From Owenia fusiformis (lineage: Eukaryota; Annelida; Polychaeta; Sabellida; Oweniidae), in assembly GCA_903813345.2 (NCBI GenBank), contig CAIIXF020000007.1, positions 27,083,564-27,147,563 on the forward strand: a stretch of DNA of 64,000 nt, read 5' to 3'. Each line of letters begins with the position of its first letter. Within the stretch, counting starts at the first letter, position 1. The position numbers and the translations under genes were made by a program. The notes below the pieces were generated by a model. The model had not been told where the DNA came from. It saw only the letters and a list, made by a program, of their open reading frames with translations, and did not search any database. Positions 10,684 to 23,700 of this stretch are shown here, in pieces.

Positions 10684-11062
10684 AAACGTTCAATTTAATG
10701 GTCATCTTTTGAATGGTATCAATATAATTTGAAAAATGTATATATACTTTTATTTATATTGTTTTAGAAAACACATCAAACACTTGTTTTGTTCTTGGTA
10801 TCATGTTTCCAGAGTGAAATGAAACATCTTTCCGAACCTCATTGGAACAAAACGACATTAACACAACATTTTTAGGTCTCTCAATATTGTCATTGTACAA
10901 AGGAAATTTTGGTTGATTTTAAAAAAGTATCTTGTTAATGAAATAAAAGGTTTATCTTGATTTTTATCTATTTTCGGGGATTTTGTTTTAATTTTTTAAA
11001 TACTTTAAAAACTTCATTTGTATAACTATAATATTGAGAGGTTTAAAAACATGTAATGTAAT
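10684..11062. mobile_element. Foldback element, family F2 (partial)
   Basis: Contains the family core in the order ATTTAATGGTCATC, GAAACATCTTTCCGAACCTC, AGGTCTCTCAATATTG, TTGGTTGATTTTAAAAAAG, AATAAAAGGTTTA and AATATTGAGAGGT. The terminal ATCGATACCAATCC sequences are missing from both ends. Confidence 0.65.
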
Positions 11063-12143
11063 TTTCTGTAGCAGTAGGTACTCCAAATTGTAAAAAGGAG
11101 ATTTAGTTTTTACTAATATTTTTGATCATTGCTAATGACACACATAATTCAGCCCAAACGCCCGAAGAATATTGAACGTGTATAATAAAAAACAATACTG
11201 GACATGTGCACGCCTAACCATCGACAACGTACAGTGACAGGATATACCGTCGTACACTTTGGTGTACGGTGTCACTATTAATTTATTTGGAGCGAAAACT
11301 ATGATGTAGGCCTACGGTACAGCTAGATTTGATTGTGGTTTTCAAACATTAATTTGAGGAGTACATAAAGGATTTCATGTTTGATTTCGTGTGTATTCGA
11401 TTAGGAAGACATTAAAAGATTTTCGAGCAGTGCTCGATTCTTTTCGTTGTGAATCTACCCATGCAATTGATCAGTTGGAAAAATGTGTTTTTTACACATT
11501 TTTTTTGGATCATTTTCTTCCCTGTCGTCTAAGTGCCGAATATTTTTTATGAGACTATGTTTCTCTAAACTACACAATCTAAGGCGGTTGAAGGCTTTAT
11601 AAATATTCATGTATTTGGTATAATTTAAAAAAATCTAAAATGTACGTTGTCATCTCCAATGTACATTGTCCCTGTAATTAAATGTAAACAATGCAATGAT
11701 TTAATTTCAAAACGCATTAAGGGTTATATGAGTAACAAGTGATGTTCAACGAACATGTTCATGTATCCCTGGCGCAGATATACAGGTAAAAGTGACTTTA
11801 ACCTCTTATTGAATGCTATTTTATTTTATGAAAGTGTTGATATGGTGATTAATATTTGACCATGGGGTGTTATCTTCTAACATCTTTGACCATTCGGCTA
11901 TATCCGGAAAGTGTAGAGGTTCAATATAAATAGTTCAATCAAGTTGAATTAGTAATATTGGATTGTTCCGTTTCAGTTTTCAATGGATCTGATCCCCCTG
12001 CCCCTTAGTGTTATGAAAAATACGTTGTCTAAACTCAGATATGTAAGTTCAATGGGACAACGTACATTGAGATGACAAAGTACACTTATTATTTTTTTAA
12101 TTTTACTATTTCAGCAAAAGCGTGAATATTTATTAAATCTTCA
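11063..12143. other. Intergenic, no feature seen
   Basis: AT-rich sequence of about 1.1 kb. TACGTTGTC/GTACATTG words recur around 11640-11680 and 12040-12070, but no organised repeat or gene is visible. Confidence 0.4.
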
Positions 12144-14011
12144 CAGTCAAGCCAAGTAACTAAGTCAACATTCGAAAATAAAAATCTCAAAAATCGTACA
12201 TCTTTGATTTCCAAAATAATTTGTGAGGTGGCTATTAAGCTGATAATACATCTTTTAACGTATTAATTTTGAGTACATCTTGAATCCATTCTCAACAAAG
12301 CGTTGTCGAAATAGGGATTCGAAATATTTGAGTTCGGGATGATAAAAGTACGTTAAGATATACCGCTCCTTAACAAACTCCTTTGGGAACAAGATATAGA
12401 ATCAAATGCATATTCTTCTTATTTACTCCCTGACACATGCCAACGAATGTTACATCAGTTAATATCTCCGTTTTAAATAATTTTGTAAAACGTTACTTTC
12501 TCTACAGGTGCCATTTTTACAATTGAAAAACAAAATTGAACATTTTGCATTTCTAAATTGATAAGTTTCTTGGAATACAACTTAACTGTTAACGATTTAA
12601 GTCATTAATAATATTTCCCTCAGTGATCCCATGCTAAATAGACAGTAACTAGGTTATTATTTTGTGTTCAACCTTGTTTTCATGACTTTTAAACATGAGT
12701 CGACAATTATGTAGGAAATTTCAATTCCAAATGTAAGCGTGTCAACTCCTGTTTTTGCACAAAATTTAGCCTTTTATAAAGATAGATCGCCAAAATCTGC
12801 ATGTACCTCTCAATGAGGCGACACATTTTTAAATTTATAGATGCTGAGCTCTAAACTCAAACAAAAATTCAAACCACCCGCTATTATTTTGATTACACAA
12901 GACGGAAGTTCCACTCCCGGGGAGCACTGTGGTAACACTTTGAAGGAGGATTCTTGAAAAATCGTTCGAATTTTCACAAAAGGTTTCACGCAGTTTTATT
13001 GCTTTGTTTAAGCCTCGACTAAAATCATACTCAAATCCGATACCATAATTATAAATTAAAATGAAACATTAAACTCAGGTCAGGTTATATGATAAACCGT
13101 TTCGAGAATTGATGATTTGAGTTAACTGTGTATATTTAAATAAATGAAAGTCGGCATGTATTCGACAGTTAATGTAGACACATGATGTATGCATCCACGT
13201 GTGACTTAAATATCGATTCATGACTATCATATTTGGCTTTCAAAAATTAAGTTGGAAGTTACAGTGGTTGGAGATTAACGAAAACGTCAATCACATCCGA
13301 ATATCCGAACGACGTCAAGTATTAACAATACCCCTTTTGTGCATCTCGAACAAGGCAAGGTTCTGTGATCCAGCAATGTGCATTCCGAAAGAAAAAATTC
13401 ACAAATATCAACAAATTTCATTGAGTTGGATATTACATTCGAAATCACAACTTTCGAAATGTTTGTTTTAAACAAGAATTGTAAGAACTTAAAACATGTT
13501 GTTAGTTTTTTAAACCGCATATCCTCACTTACGTTCTTTGACAAGGACGAATTCATTTGAAAACATGGATTTTCTTGATTATTCTTCAAAACTACCCTTG
13601 AAATATAAGTGTGTGGGATATTACAGTGTAAATTGACACGCATTTGTTTCCTCCATATCATGAAAAAATAAATGCAGTACCATCTTTCAATATTTGAAAA
13701 CAAAAAGTTCATTCTGTATGTAAACAAGAAAAAATACATTTATGGTTGATTCATAATGAAAAATGACAAATAACATACATGTTTCTAAGTAGGGGTATAC
13801 AGGGACATAGTGGAAATTCAGAAATTTAGGCCATATCCCAAAGACTGCTTCACCAATATGTAACAGAACATCAAATTTATCATTTACACGTTTGCTGATA
13901 GGTTTATTGAAAATAATTAAACAGAGGTTTACTTCAATTGTGGCACCATTCTTAGTTAATATTGATGGACATACGAATATCGAATGTTGACTAAGTTACT
14001 TGGCTTGACCG
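12144..14011. mobile_element. TIR transposon with 4-bp target duplication, family F6, copy 1 (1868 bp)
   Basis: Left end CAGTCAAGCCAAGTAACTAA, right end (read inward) CGGTCAAGCCAAGTAACTTA, then both share GTCAACATTCGA. TTCA flanks both sides (12140-12143 and 14012-14015), a clean 4-bp target duplication. A second copy lies inverted at 48537-49618. Copy 1 carries about 750 bp of extra central sequence. Both copies hold a colinear open frame of about 100 codons (here minus strand, within 13287-13739). Confidence 0.85.
13287..13739 (-). other. Open frame inside F6 element, conserved in second copy
   Basis: 150-codon frame. About 110 codons align without any indel to 48901-49210 (+) in the other F6 copy; shared words include KQMRVNLHCNI, VVLKNNQENP, VDICEFFLSECTLLDHRTL. 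Many differences change amino acids (Trp/Cys, Asp/Asn, Tyr/Ser), so protein-level selection is not evident. It has no known transposase motif and may be only a well-preserved noncoding interior. Confidence 0.3.
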
Positions 14012-14297
14012 TTCAACCGACCCTAATTATGTTTTGGGAAACACATTCCCATAAAAATAATCGACACTCTTAGGCGATAGGGGAAAAATGACATCTTTCA
14101 CGGAATTAGAAAGGTAAATGTCTTCCAAATCGAATACACACGAAATTAAACATAAAATCCCTTAAGTATTCCTCAGATTAATTCTTAAAACCTACACCAC
14201 ACCCACATCATCGTTTTTGCTTCATATCAGTTAGAAAGGTGACACCGTACATCTAAAGGGTACGACGGTATATTTTGTCATTGCTCGTTGTCGATTG

Positions 14298-15211
14298 TTA
14301 CACCCCAGTCACATTTGTCGTACGGCGGCCGTAAGTCGACCGCAGATCAATTCAATCAGTGAATATCTGCGGCGAGCGTAAGAAAACTACGCCCGCCTTG
14401 CGGTCTCCGTGTGGTGTATCCAGTTTTTTACAGGCCGCATGGAGGGCGTAGAAATTATAACTCGGAGTTATATTTGTTAATTTCTGTGGTCCCCGTAGAA
14501 ATTAACAGGCAGTTGCCAGACCACAGAACAGTCCTACGGTGGCCGCACATTGACTTGAGCCTGTCGTAGTGTTTTGATGCGTTATTTACCTTTGGAAATA
14601 GTTTTAGGTCAGGTTTGCTGTCATATCTTTGCTGAGAGCACAGCATAATAGGTATGCTGTTTGATGTATTACCATAGCAACCTATACTACAAAAGGTTAA
14701 GTTACTAATAGTCAATGTAACACCCAGTCACATTTCCTACGGCCGCCTTGCGGTCTATCATTTCTGCGGTCAGTAGCTTTTCTACGCTCGCCGTAGAATT
14801 TCTGCGCTCTCATACTTTTGCAGTCACATTTCCCACGGCAGCCGCACGAATTTTAAATTTCTGTTGATAAATAATACTTATTTTCATTTTATTCACATCA
14901 GGACAATTTATAAAAGTTATTCATAGTGCTAGGATGTAATATCAAATGAAAAGTGTTCGTGAAACATTGACAAATAATGATTTAATCTTGTTGAGCCAGT
15001 TGATTTCTACGGGCACCGCAGAAATGAACAAATATTATAACTCCGAGTTATAATCTCTACACCTTCCCTGCGGCCTATAAAAATCTGCATACGCCGAACG
15101 GAGACCGCAAGGCGCCCGTAGTTTTCCTACGCTCGCCGAAGAAATTCACAGATTTAATTGATCTGCAGTCGACTTACGGCCGCCGTACGACAAATGTGAC
15201 TGGGATGTAAC
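14298..15211. mobile_element. TA-flanked TIR element, family F7, copy 1
   Basis: Ends CACCCCAGTCACATTTGTCG and the mirror CGACAAATGTGACTGGGATG continue into TACGGC.GCCGTAAGTCGACC. TA flanks both sides. The interior is full of CTACGCTCGCCGTAGAA / CTGCGG palindromic words. A further inverted terminus (GTAACACCCAGTCACATTTC at about 14716) shows that it is a composite. Related: 28619-29109 and about 60785-61035. Confidence 0.8.
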
Positions 15212-15859
15212 ATTCAGCACTTTCTATTTGATACTCTATCCTAGCACTATAAATAACATTTATGAAGAGCGTTTTGCTGGCAAAATATTATATAAAATTA
15301 AGTCTAATAAAGGCCATCTGGCGTGGATTTCGCCCGAGCCATGTAATTTTTTTCTTTTCCGAGTTGAATTCTCGCCAGATGTCATATAATTCGAGTTGCT
15401 CACACATTTCAAGGAGTTTTTTCATCGCGTATGGATTATTCATTTTTTGTAATTTAGCGTGTCCATGTCTTTATACATGACCATATTCCAGTCCCCCATA
15501 GCGACAATAGATTTTGAATATCCGCACAGAAAGTTGGAGTATCGTTAATTGGGCCCATAAACAAGGGTTGTTCTAAACGTTTTGCACAATTATATCTAAT
15601 TGTGAGAATAATGGGCCGATATTGTTCATAGTTAGTATGTATGTGCCCATATCTTATTCCCTTACATTGTCAAAGTTTCATGTAAATAGGCCTACTACTT
15701 CACATTTTACCAGAGTTTACCAGAGTGACCATGGTGATGACGCTAAAGTATCATTTTATAAAAGATAACTAGTAACACATAAAGATCAATGTTACTAAAC
15801 ATTCTATAAAATGTCAATTTGAATTTAAATAATGTCTGGTATTGTTCTCATGCCAAATG

Positions 15860-15931
15860 CACCCCCTGGTATGAGTGTGGACAATTTTTTGAAGCTCTGA
15901 TGAAATGTGTGGACAAAGCCCAGCAAAATGG
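15860..15931 (+). other. 72-bp exon-like segment, first of an inverted pair
   Basis: Matches 19437-19508 (opposite strand) at 71 of 72 bases, while the flanks do not match. Read on the plus strand it is open: PPWYECGQFFEALMKCVD then KAQQNG. It is followed after 18 bases by an AAG/GTATGT donor-like site. It could be a captured exon, the terminal repeat of a 3.6-kb element, or chance coding-like sequence. No protein family recognised. Confidence 0.4.
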
Positions 15932-17408
15932 AGGTCTTGGAGGGAAGGTATGTTTATATTTCATATTTGAACACTTTGTAATGCCGATACTTGGTCAAAT
16001 GTTTGGATGGTGTGTCAATGAACACCTATAGCTCCAATGAAACCCTAAACATGCTCAACTTGTATTGTAATTATTATGAAATCGAAAGTTAAATGTGACT
16101 TTACAAAAGATTTGAGAAAATTTTCGGTATTTTTGGAATTCTCCTTCTTTCCCAGTGTTGTAGGCAAGTATAGAACTCCTAGGAACGTCCAATGATGGTA
16201 CCTGTAATAACCCATCGCTTATATTCCCAAATACATGTAACTGTTGGAATTTATGAGTGATTTGTCGATATTTTTTGTGTATGGACAATGTTCTGATGTA
16301 AGGTCCTCACATGAGTGGTGGTATTTTGACACACAATTAGGATACAAGTTTTGATTTGAATCTGACCTCTGATATGTATGATAGGGCACCAGCTGAATCC
16401 GTTCATACTTGAAGCCATTGTTTAATACAATATGAATGAACTTAAGATGAAAGTTTGTACTTCTGTGTTTTTCGCATTATTTTATTTGAATTTCATTGGT
16501 TATGCAATAAAAGGTAATTGTTTCATTTTCAAATAACTGAATTTTGTATGTTTTACCTTTATTGAAATATGTTTGTTCATATTTAGGGATGAGGACGCAC
16601 AGATAATGTTTCGCATTCTTTGAAATTCTTTTTACTTTTCTGTATAAATTTCCAGACATCCTGTATGGAAAAAACAATAAAACTAATTAATGATATCACT
16701 GTGAAATTTTCTCTGAAATCTCCAAAATAAAATGTACATGACTGTGTATTGTGTTAGTTTATCGAGGGAATATAACCCAAAATTATTATCTTTAAAATTA
16801 AATCACCGTGGATTTCATGTCAAAATCATCTGATATTTGTCACCCAAAATGCAAAGGAGGTAATCATGCACAAATACCGACGTGGCTTCAACAATGTCCT
16901 TAATTTTCTTTCATGGAAAATAATGAGATAAGATATGAGGTAGGTTGATAATTGTAAATATATTCAACGGTTGAATACTACATAGGACATGTACCCTTGG
17001 TCAAAGGCAATTTAACTTTTCAAGTAGTTTTGGACAACAATATTCAGATTTTGCTCAAGAATAACTTATGGCTCGTCAAAACTGCCATGGTGACATGACT
17101 TAAAAAACTACACAAAAATAACAGCATTTCAGATGAACAGTTCCTCTTCTGATAGTTTTGTGGGGAAATTGTTTAGCTTTGTAGTAAAACTATCAAAATC
17201 TAGTTGTGAGTTTTGCTAAATACAAGCTATTAAGAACATATTATGATTGCTATTTTAATACATCCTTAACCGACAATTTAATTGATAGCCCCGTGGACAG
17301 CAAACATGGGTTTAGAATGTTTAAAAGCATTGCTATTCATACGTTCTTGCATACTAGTATTAACAAGACCAATGTAATATTGCATCAGTTCATTGTCCAC
17401 ACGAATAA
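15932..17408. other. Intergenic, no feature seen
   Basis: AT-rich sequence up to the LINE insertion. A few short ORFs but none with a domain, splice context or repeat match that I can support. Confidence 0.4.
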
Positions 17409-19104
17409 ATGCGTTAAAAAATTATATTATTGCAAGAACAGTTGTGTAGCTTAACGTGCAGTTTCAACTTTACAGAGACTCTTTACAACAATTTAGAACT
17501 CGGTAACAAGGTTTTCATAGCGTGCATCGACACGAAACGTGCATTCGATACCGTGTGGCATGACGGGCTTTTCTGGAAGATGTACAAGGCAGGTATCACT
17601 GGAAAACTCTTTAGAATCCTCTACGATCTTTTTAAGAACATGAGAGCTAAAATTCAACTTAGTGGGTACTCATCTGAGTGGTTTAAACTACAGCAATCAA
17701 TAAGACAAGGGGGCGTGCTGACTTAAGAAGATTAGAAACTGGGACTTTTCTGGCGGGCAAAGTCTTCAAGAAGTTGACGAAGTAAAACACTTGGGAAACC
17801 TTTATAACTCGACACTTTCTGCTGAAGTTAAAGTCAACAAGGCGTGTCAAACTTTACGCTCGAGTTTTGCCAGTTTAGTAGGTGTTGGTGTACACCCCCG
17901 TGGACTAAACCCCTTAACAGGAGCTAAACTCGCTCGATGAATTTGTATTCCCACAGCCTTATATGGTGCCGAGCTTTGGTATGAAATGACAAAAACACAA
18001 ACTCTCCAGCTTGAGAAAGGTCTCAGATTCATCGCTAAAACGCTGCAAGACCAATCCAAATGGACAAGAACAGACTTAACCTTAGGAATGCTTGGTCTAA
18101 ACAACATTGAATCAATGATAGAAAGTAAAAAATTACTCTTTTTAGGACGCCTTATACATCTGAAGCACACTCATTTGGCGAAACGTGTGTTTCTTACCAG
18201 ACTACATTTAAATGAGACGTCCCCTTCCCAGAAGGGGTTTATTCCTGATAATCACAGAATATTAAATAAATACAGTCTAGATTCATTACGCGAATACTTA
18301 GTGGGTATTTTCCGCCATAAAGAATTTGGAAAAACATCGTAAAACATGCAATAAATTCAGTACAAAACTCCGAATGGCAAGATAGAACTTCTAATGATGT
18401 TAGTTTTAGTCGACTGAGACAAATACAAGATTCAATAGAACCGTGTCCACTTTGGAAACACTCAAAGGTCGTCCCTGGTCTGCTAAAGTTTGCCACCGTA
18501 GCCTCAAAACTGTTAACAATTCCGTTAAGTAATGATGAAAACCTGTGTGAGCACTGTGGCGTGCTAACTCCGGATTCGGTTTCACATGGACTGTTGGATT
18601 GTTCCAAAACTGAGGATGCTCGCAATGAAATGCTACACAACTTAAACGATGTCTTGAACCTTAACAGAATTGGGCTTAAGATAAAGTCGTTCAAAAAGGA
18701 TTTTCGAGAAAACCCCGTTTGTGTGTCAGTGAAAGGCCTCTCAAGCTTATGTTTTACAGACAATTCAAAAGTCTTGGCAATTCTACTACCTTTCTTGTGT
18801 ACTGTTGTAGAACTTTTAAATATTGATCTTACCACTCCATTTTAGAGTGATGCAAATATTTTTTAGAAATGTGACTTTCCACCACTGTTTGTTATTTTTA
18901 ATAGATACTTTATTACTTGTCATTGACATTTTAGATGTGGATTGTTTTTGTTGTTTTGTGTGTTTTTTGTTATTGTCTTAAATTTTTAGATGTGTTTTGT
19001 GTCGTTGTTTTTGGTTAATTTTCACTGTTGTGTTAAATGTTTAAATTTTTGTACTCCATGCTAAATGGGAAATAAAGAAATATATGCGTTAAAAAATTAT
19101 ATTA
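17409..19104 (+). mobile_element. 5'-truncated LINE retrotransposon with 21-bp target duplication
   Basis: A 21-bp direct repeat (17409-17429 and 19084-19104, containing GCGTTAAAAAATTATATTA) frames the insert exactly. The body begins mid reverse transcriptase and ends with a 3' tail GGGAAATAAAGAAATAT rather than a long poly-A. Coding pieces are described separately. Perfect duplication suggests a fairly recent insertion, yet the ORF is broken, so either a defective copy was mobilised or breaks accumulated later. Confidence 0.9.
17430..18845 (+). pseudogene. LINE reverse transcriptase, C-terminal half, disrupted
   Basis: Frame 1 (17430-17726) carries reverse transcriptase sequence: the Asp-bearing ACIDTKRAFDTVWHDG block and the SIRQGGVL block. 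It then stops at TAA. The next recognisable piece (LRSSFASLVGVG onward) already belongs downstream of the catalytic YxDD box, so the region with that box has been deleted. A stop interrupts at about 17938; ALYGAELWYEMTK and the following thumb-like region are open at 17986-18342. A last piece (18561-18845, starting a little upstream) has CEHCGVLTPDSVSHGLLDC, a CxxC-H-C knuckle typical of the C-terminus of non-LTR elements. Jockey/CR1-like by layout; exact clade uncertain. Confidence 0.85.
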
Positions 19105-20017
19105 GTTGGACTAAAAAATGTTGAAGGGATATAACTTAATTATTTCAAATGTTAGTGATGAATGATGATAAGCTTTACACATTTTACGAATATTTAACCA
19201 AAAAATATGTGAGATAATCCTACTAGCAGTAAAAACAATCTGAATTTTCAAAAAACTAACATTGTTTTGTAACTTTAACTTACAATATATCAACAATTAA
19301 TGGGTTTATGCGCAATTCTTTTTATTCTTACTAATAGTTTACTCTCATTTGGTGGTGGTTGTAGCGAATTTACCTGCTTAGTGCGTTAGGAATTTACAAA
19401 ACATATTGTTTTAATTAGCGAGGTATCAATACGATACCATTTTGCTGGGCTTTGTCCACACATTTCATCAGAGCTTCAAAAAATTGTCCATACTCATACC
19501 AGGGGGTGAAATGTAAATCTTATCTCAATATTTTCCATCTTGTTTCTTTGGTTATGTCAAAGAATGACCGTAATTATACTCTTCAAACATCTTGAACAAG
19601 TCACCTGATTTAATGACATTATCAAAGTTCTCATGAATTTAGGAAATATTGGAGAATATGACTCAAAATAAAAAATTTGGAGCAGAAAACATTGATAGAA
19701 TACATGATAAAGAATGGTGAAACATTATTACACAAGCTATATTCATTTATTATTAAGAGATATTACATATGACTCCAACAAGATGGAATTAGAGTAGGGA
19801 AAATGTATAGAGGGTAGATGTAGTTATGAGAAGGCTTGATATCCTATAGTTAGGATGATTCAGACATTTTAGTGATAAAGGAATTTTTCAGATAATTAAG
19901 CTGTTTCCTCCTGTTGATCCTCAAATCATTTTGATGAGTTTAAATGATGACTTCAAGAATATGTACCGTAGGGGTTCTTCAGCAGGCAGCAACTGTACAT
20001 GGATGCTAAGGTGCCTA
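19105..20017. other. Intergenic, contains second 72-bp segment
   Basis: Mostly AT-rich sequence with no gene. The minus-strand partner of the 72-bp exon-like segment is at 19437-19508 (PPWYEYGQFFEALMKCVD). Confidence 0.4.
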
Positions 20018-20148
20018 TTTTGGCCCAAAATCACTTGAAAGGTGCTCATAATGGTGAACAACTGCATGATTTTGAAAGAGTTTTTGGTCGGGGGAGGGGG
20101 GGGGGGCTTGGTTCGACCCCCGAATCCCCTCTCCTGGTTAAGGGCCTG
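20018..20148. mobile_element. G-tract MITE, family F3 (partial)
   Basis: Carries the family core TTTTGGCCCAAAATCACTTG, AATGGTGAACAACTGCATGA and TTTTGAAAGAGTTTTTGG, then a G-run, ending CTGGTTAAGGGCCTG. The left terminus is missing. Confidence 0.65.
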
Positions 20149-20549
20149 TGAAGTGAATGTGGATCAGGAAGTGACTCTGGAATGGATTATTTGTAACTGT
20201 ACTTTCACTGCAATCATTAAACAGTAATTAAACTGCTTTCAACACTGAAAATGTCTTTCAAAAGTGTCAGAACTTTGCCCATCATACCCTTAACAATGGT
20301 TACCATAGTAACCATAACTTTGTCAACTCTCTAACAACTGAACAGTCCCAAAGATATAATATATAACGTGTACAAAATGCATACTTTTGGAAATTAGGGA
20401 GAACATATTAATTTGACACCCTATACATTTCATATAAAAGATAAAGGAGGGTTATGTAAAGAGGAAACACCATGTAGGTAATTATGTACGATTATGTACG
20501 ATTATCATTTATTTGCAACAAACTCAATGTGACTCGAAGTTTTAGAACT

Positions 20550-20555
20550 TTTATT
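20550..20555 (-). terminator. Polyadenylation signal of gene B
   Basis: AATAAA on the minus strand, 24 bases after the stop codon, inside a 3' flank conserved in gene C (TTGAATAAAAGTTCT). Confidence 0.6.
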
Positions 20556-20579
20556 CAATAGAATATAGCCATAGTGAAT

Positions 20580-20759
20580 TTAAGGAGTATTATCAGCGTC
20601 ATCTGGTGGTGCTCCTGGATAATAACGAGATACTTTTGGTTTCCCTTTGCTTAGGATCGGGCGGAGAGCCTTGGGGAGACAGAAATACGATCTTCGAATA
20701 CAATCCTCACATAAACACATTCCCTGATTGTAGGCTACCTCGAACGGCGTTTTATCAGA
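20580..20759 (-). CDS. Gene B exon 5 (Cys-rich domain, second half, stop)
   Basis: 180 nt after acceptor TTTTCTCAG; starts SDKTPFEVAY in phase 0 and ends in TAA. CLCEDC and YFCLPK match gene A exon 5. Confidence 0.88.
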   Translation of the reverse strand, partial: SDKTPFEVAYNQGMCLCEDCIRRSYFCLPKALRPILSKGKPKVSRYYPGAPPDDADNTP

Positions 20760-23700
20760 CTGAGAAAAGATAAATTTATTATCTAAGATATATGTTAGAA
20801 AACAAAAAGCCCCTATAACTACTTTTGATTTAAAAAATTGCGATAGCTCAAAGAAGCAAACGAGAAAATGATCATATCTTGCCGACACGACATTTTTTTC
20901 GCTTTATAACTTACTAACTCATCAATTTGTACATAGCAGAAGTAGCATAAAATGCACCATCTAAAGTCAACTTGCAGTGTAGTTACTGATAGAATAATAT
21001 GATGTCATAGTTGTAGCAGTTTAATGTAATATAATGCTTTGTATCATGTGTGTATTTCACCTTAACACTGCGTGAAATATGGGATTCCAACTCTTGACAC
21101 GTCTAGAAACTGGTCTTTACACGCCGGGTTTCTAGACGTGCCAATTATTTACACCTCTTGACACGCGATGAATTCAACTCTTTACACCTCTTGACACGCT
21201 CTTGGCACACTGAACAACATAATTATGTGTAAACAACTAACCTAATTACCAATAGCAATACATACAGTATTTTAACGATTGCAAGTATTTTCTCTGATAC
21301 TTTTAATTGATATATTTTTTAATCATTCTTTCGCAGACTGTTTGGACCAAATGTAGCAAATATTAAACAGACTATTTTGTATCTACGCTGACACATTGAC
21401 TTATTTAAACATTTTGGCAATTTCATGCCGCCTTTTGAAAATATAAATCAGTTACAGGCAATGCTAATCGACGCATTGATCCTAAGTGAAGGAAATACAT
21501 ATCATGATAAGAAAAAGAAAGGCGTTTCAAGGATAAAACGTGCAATAAACTTTGAAAACACTGATACATCAGGCCTATTTATATATTTATTTTGTATTAG
21601 CTTAATATAAAGATAAACTTACTTTTCGATGAGTATTTGGATTTCGGAGTAATTTGTGAGTATTTGGATTTCGGAGTAATTTGTTTCAAGTTAAGTCAAT
21701 ACAAATTATCGCCGACTTAACTTGTGACCATACATATGATAAATGAGGGGCATTTTAATACACAATTGGGCAAAACAAGCATATTCAATCGAATGTACCA
21801 TTCTCTCTGCTGTTCTTTCCCAGCCTATCCATAAACAGACAGGTACAAGTTCCCATAGTTTTCGCAACATCTAATTCTATGATCAATTGCTAGACACAGC
21901 AAATATACTAATTAATTGTCTGATTGTGATTCGGGAACGTAGGGTTTTTACATAAACAGGATACTTGGCTGTACATAGCCTGAGAACACCGGATTGACCC
22001 CCCCCCCAATCGACGCCTAGGCGCTGCTTATGTTTTAATAAGAAACATTCCCTTGTAAAGAATTATCGGGATATGAATTGATACAAGGTCAAGTATTCTG
22101 CCCCTTTTGTGTGATAAAAATATGTATTTAATTGGTGCTTTAACTTTTTGAACAAAGAAATGAAATAATCGCACTGAATGTCTCAACATAAATCAGTGAT
22201 GTTTAATTAATAAATGGCACTATTATGTCAGTCTACGCACTTCATGGACATGGACGGGAGGGGGGGGGGGGTGTGAGTTACCCATTCTAAAATGGTTAAA
22301 TTTTGTATTAAAGAGTAATCAATAGGTCGTGAACTCCGATTGATAACCAACTGTAGCATACTACTTAATTTGTTTGACTATTGATATTAAAAAGGAGTGA
22401 ATTTATGATATTCATAGAGGTACATTGTATTGGTATTAATATAATAATGATATTGGGGACCATAAACCACTTTGTTTCGCAAGTAGCTTTAGGATCGCGG
22501 TTTTATCTTCACATGTTGCCCTTTGTGCAATTCGAAAATGAAATATTTTAATCTATAATTTATATATCATTTTCAAAATAAATGTAATTAAGAGACATGG
22601 GGGAGGGGGGGGGCGGTTAACGGCCAGAATTTGGAATGAATTTGGGAATTTCAAGGATTGATTCACTTAATGTTGTTCACTGGAGTCGATACACACACCT
22701 GCATAACAATCGGAGACAAAACTGACTTAATCTGATATGATAACAAAAGATTAATAACTTAGTCTATGTTTTTGTTTTTATAATTGCGGAAGTGTACCAA
22801 AACCACCTTGATTACAGAAGATATCGTCTAGGCTTTAGATTTAATGAATAGATTTTTTGCCCTAGTCTCATTTAATAAAACAGGCTATTTGCGTATTTAA
22901 TTAATATTTGTGACAAAATATTTCAGTTAGACTCAAAATCAAAACGAATTTCTCCATTATAGCCCCCCTCGCAACTGTCCCGAGTCTGCATCTGTTTTTC
23001 ATGCTTCCGATCCACCTTTGGGATAGAGAGAATAGATGTAGATTTGTAATTTGGGGGGTGGCATTAAATGTGTTCTCATACAAACTAAAATAAACCCCAA
23101 AAAGCCATATCAAATGTCCAAACACAAGACCAATGCCATGTCAAACATCCAAATATAGAACCAATGCCATACCCCCGGGTACCAAATATCCAGAATATAA
23201 GACCAAGGCCATTCGAAATATCGAATGCCCCGAGAAGAAGGCAGATCTTTGAGTAAAATGATCATAAACAACCTCAAATGAAGGATATGTGTAACAACTA
23301 GACCAATGCCCCGGGACCAATGCCGTACCACAATTGAGGGGTAACATATTTTCCACACCGACTCTTATACCAGAAAATGGAAAAATCTGTCTTAAAATGT
23401 GGGTCCATTGGCTTGACATACCAAATGTAAAAAAGGTACCCCACCTGAGCCGAGTGTGAACCCCCGGGGTGAATGGTGAACACACGGGGCAAGGAATTCT
23501 TCGATTTTGATTCAAGTAATTTTTTTTATAAAATTCATACTCATGTTAATAGCGGACGCCTTTGCCAAATAATCTTTCAAATCATGCACTTTCCAAGTGA
23601 TTTTGTAGCAAAATTTTGATAATATATGAACCCCTTGGAATTATTCAAAACCGGACCCCGCCAGCCCATCCCCCATTCTTACCTATGCTAAACACTAAGA

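Noticed and set aside
18239-18835. Minus-strand 198-codon frame
   Set aside because: Lies antisense to the LINE reverse transcriptase remnant; sense frames carry the recognisable motifs.
21625-21690. Short tandem repeat as a possible CRISPR-like array
   Set aside because: Only two units with a 1-base gap, in a eukaryotic intron; a simple tandem duplication.
23110-23515. Minus-strand frames with repeated MALVLY-type words
   Set aside because: Translation of an irregular GACCAATGCC repeat array, not a protein.
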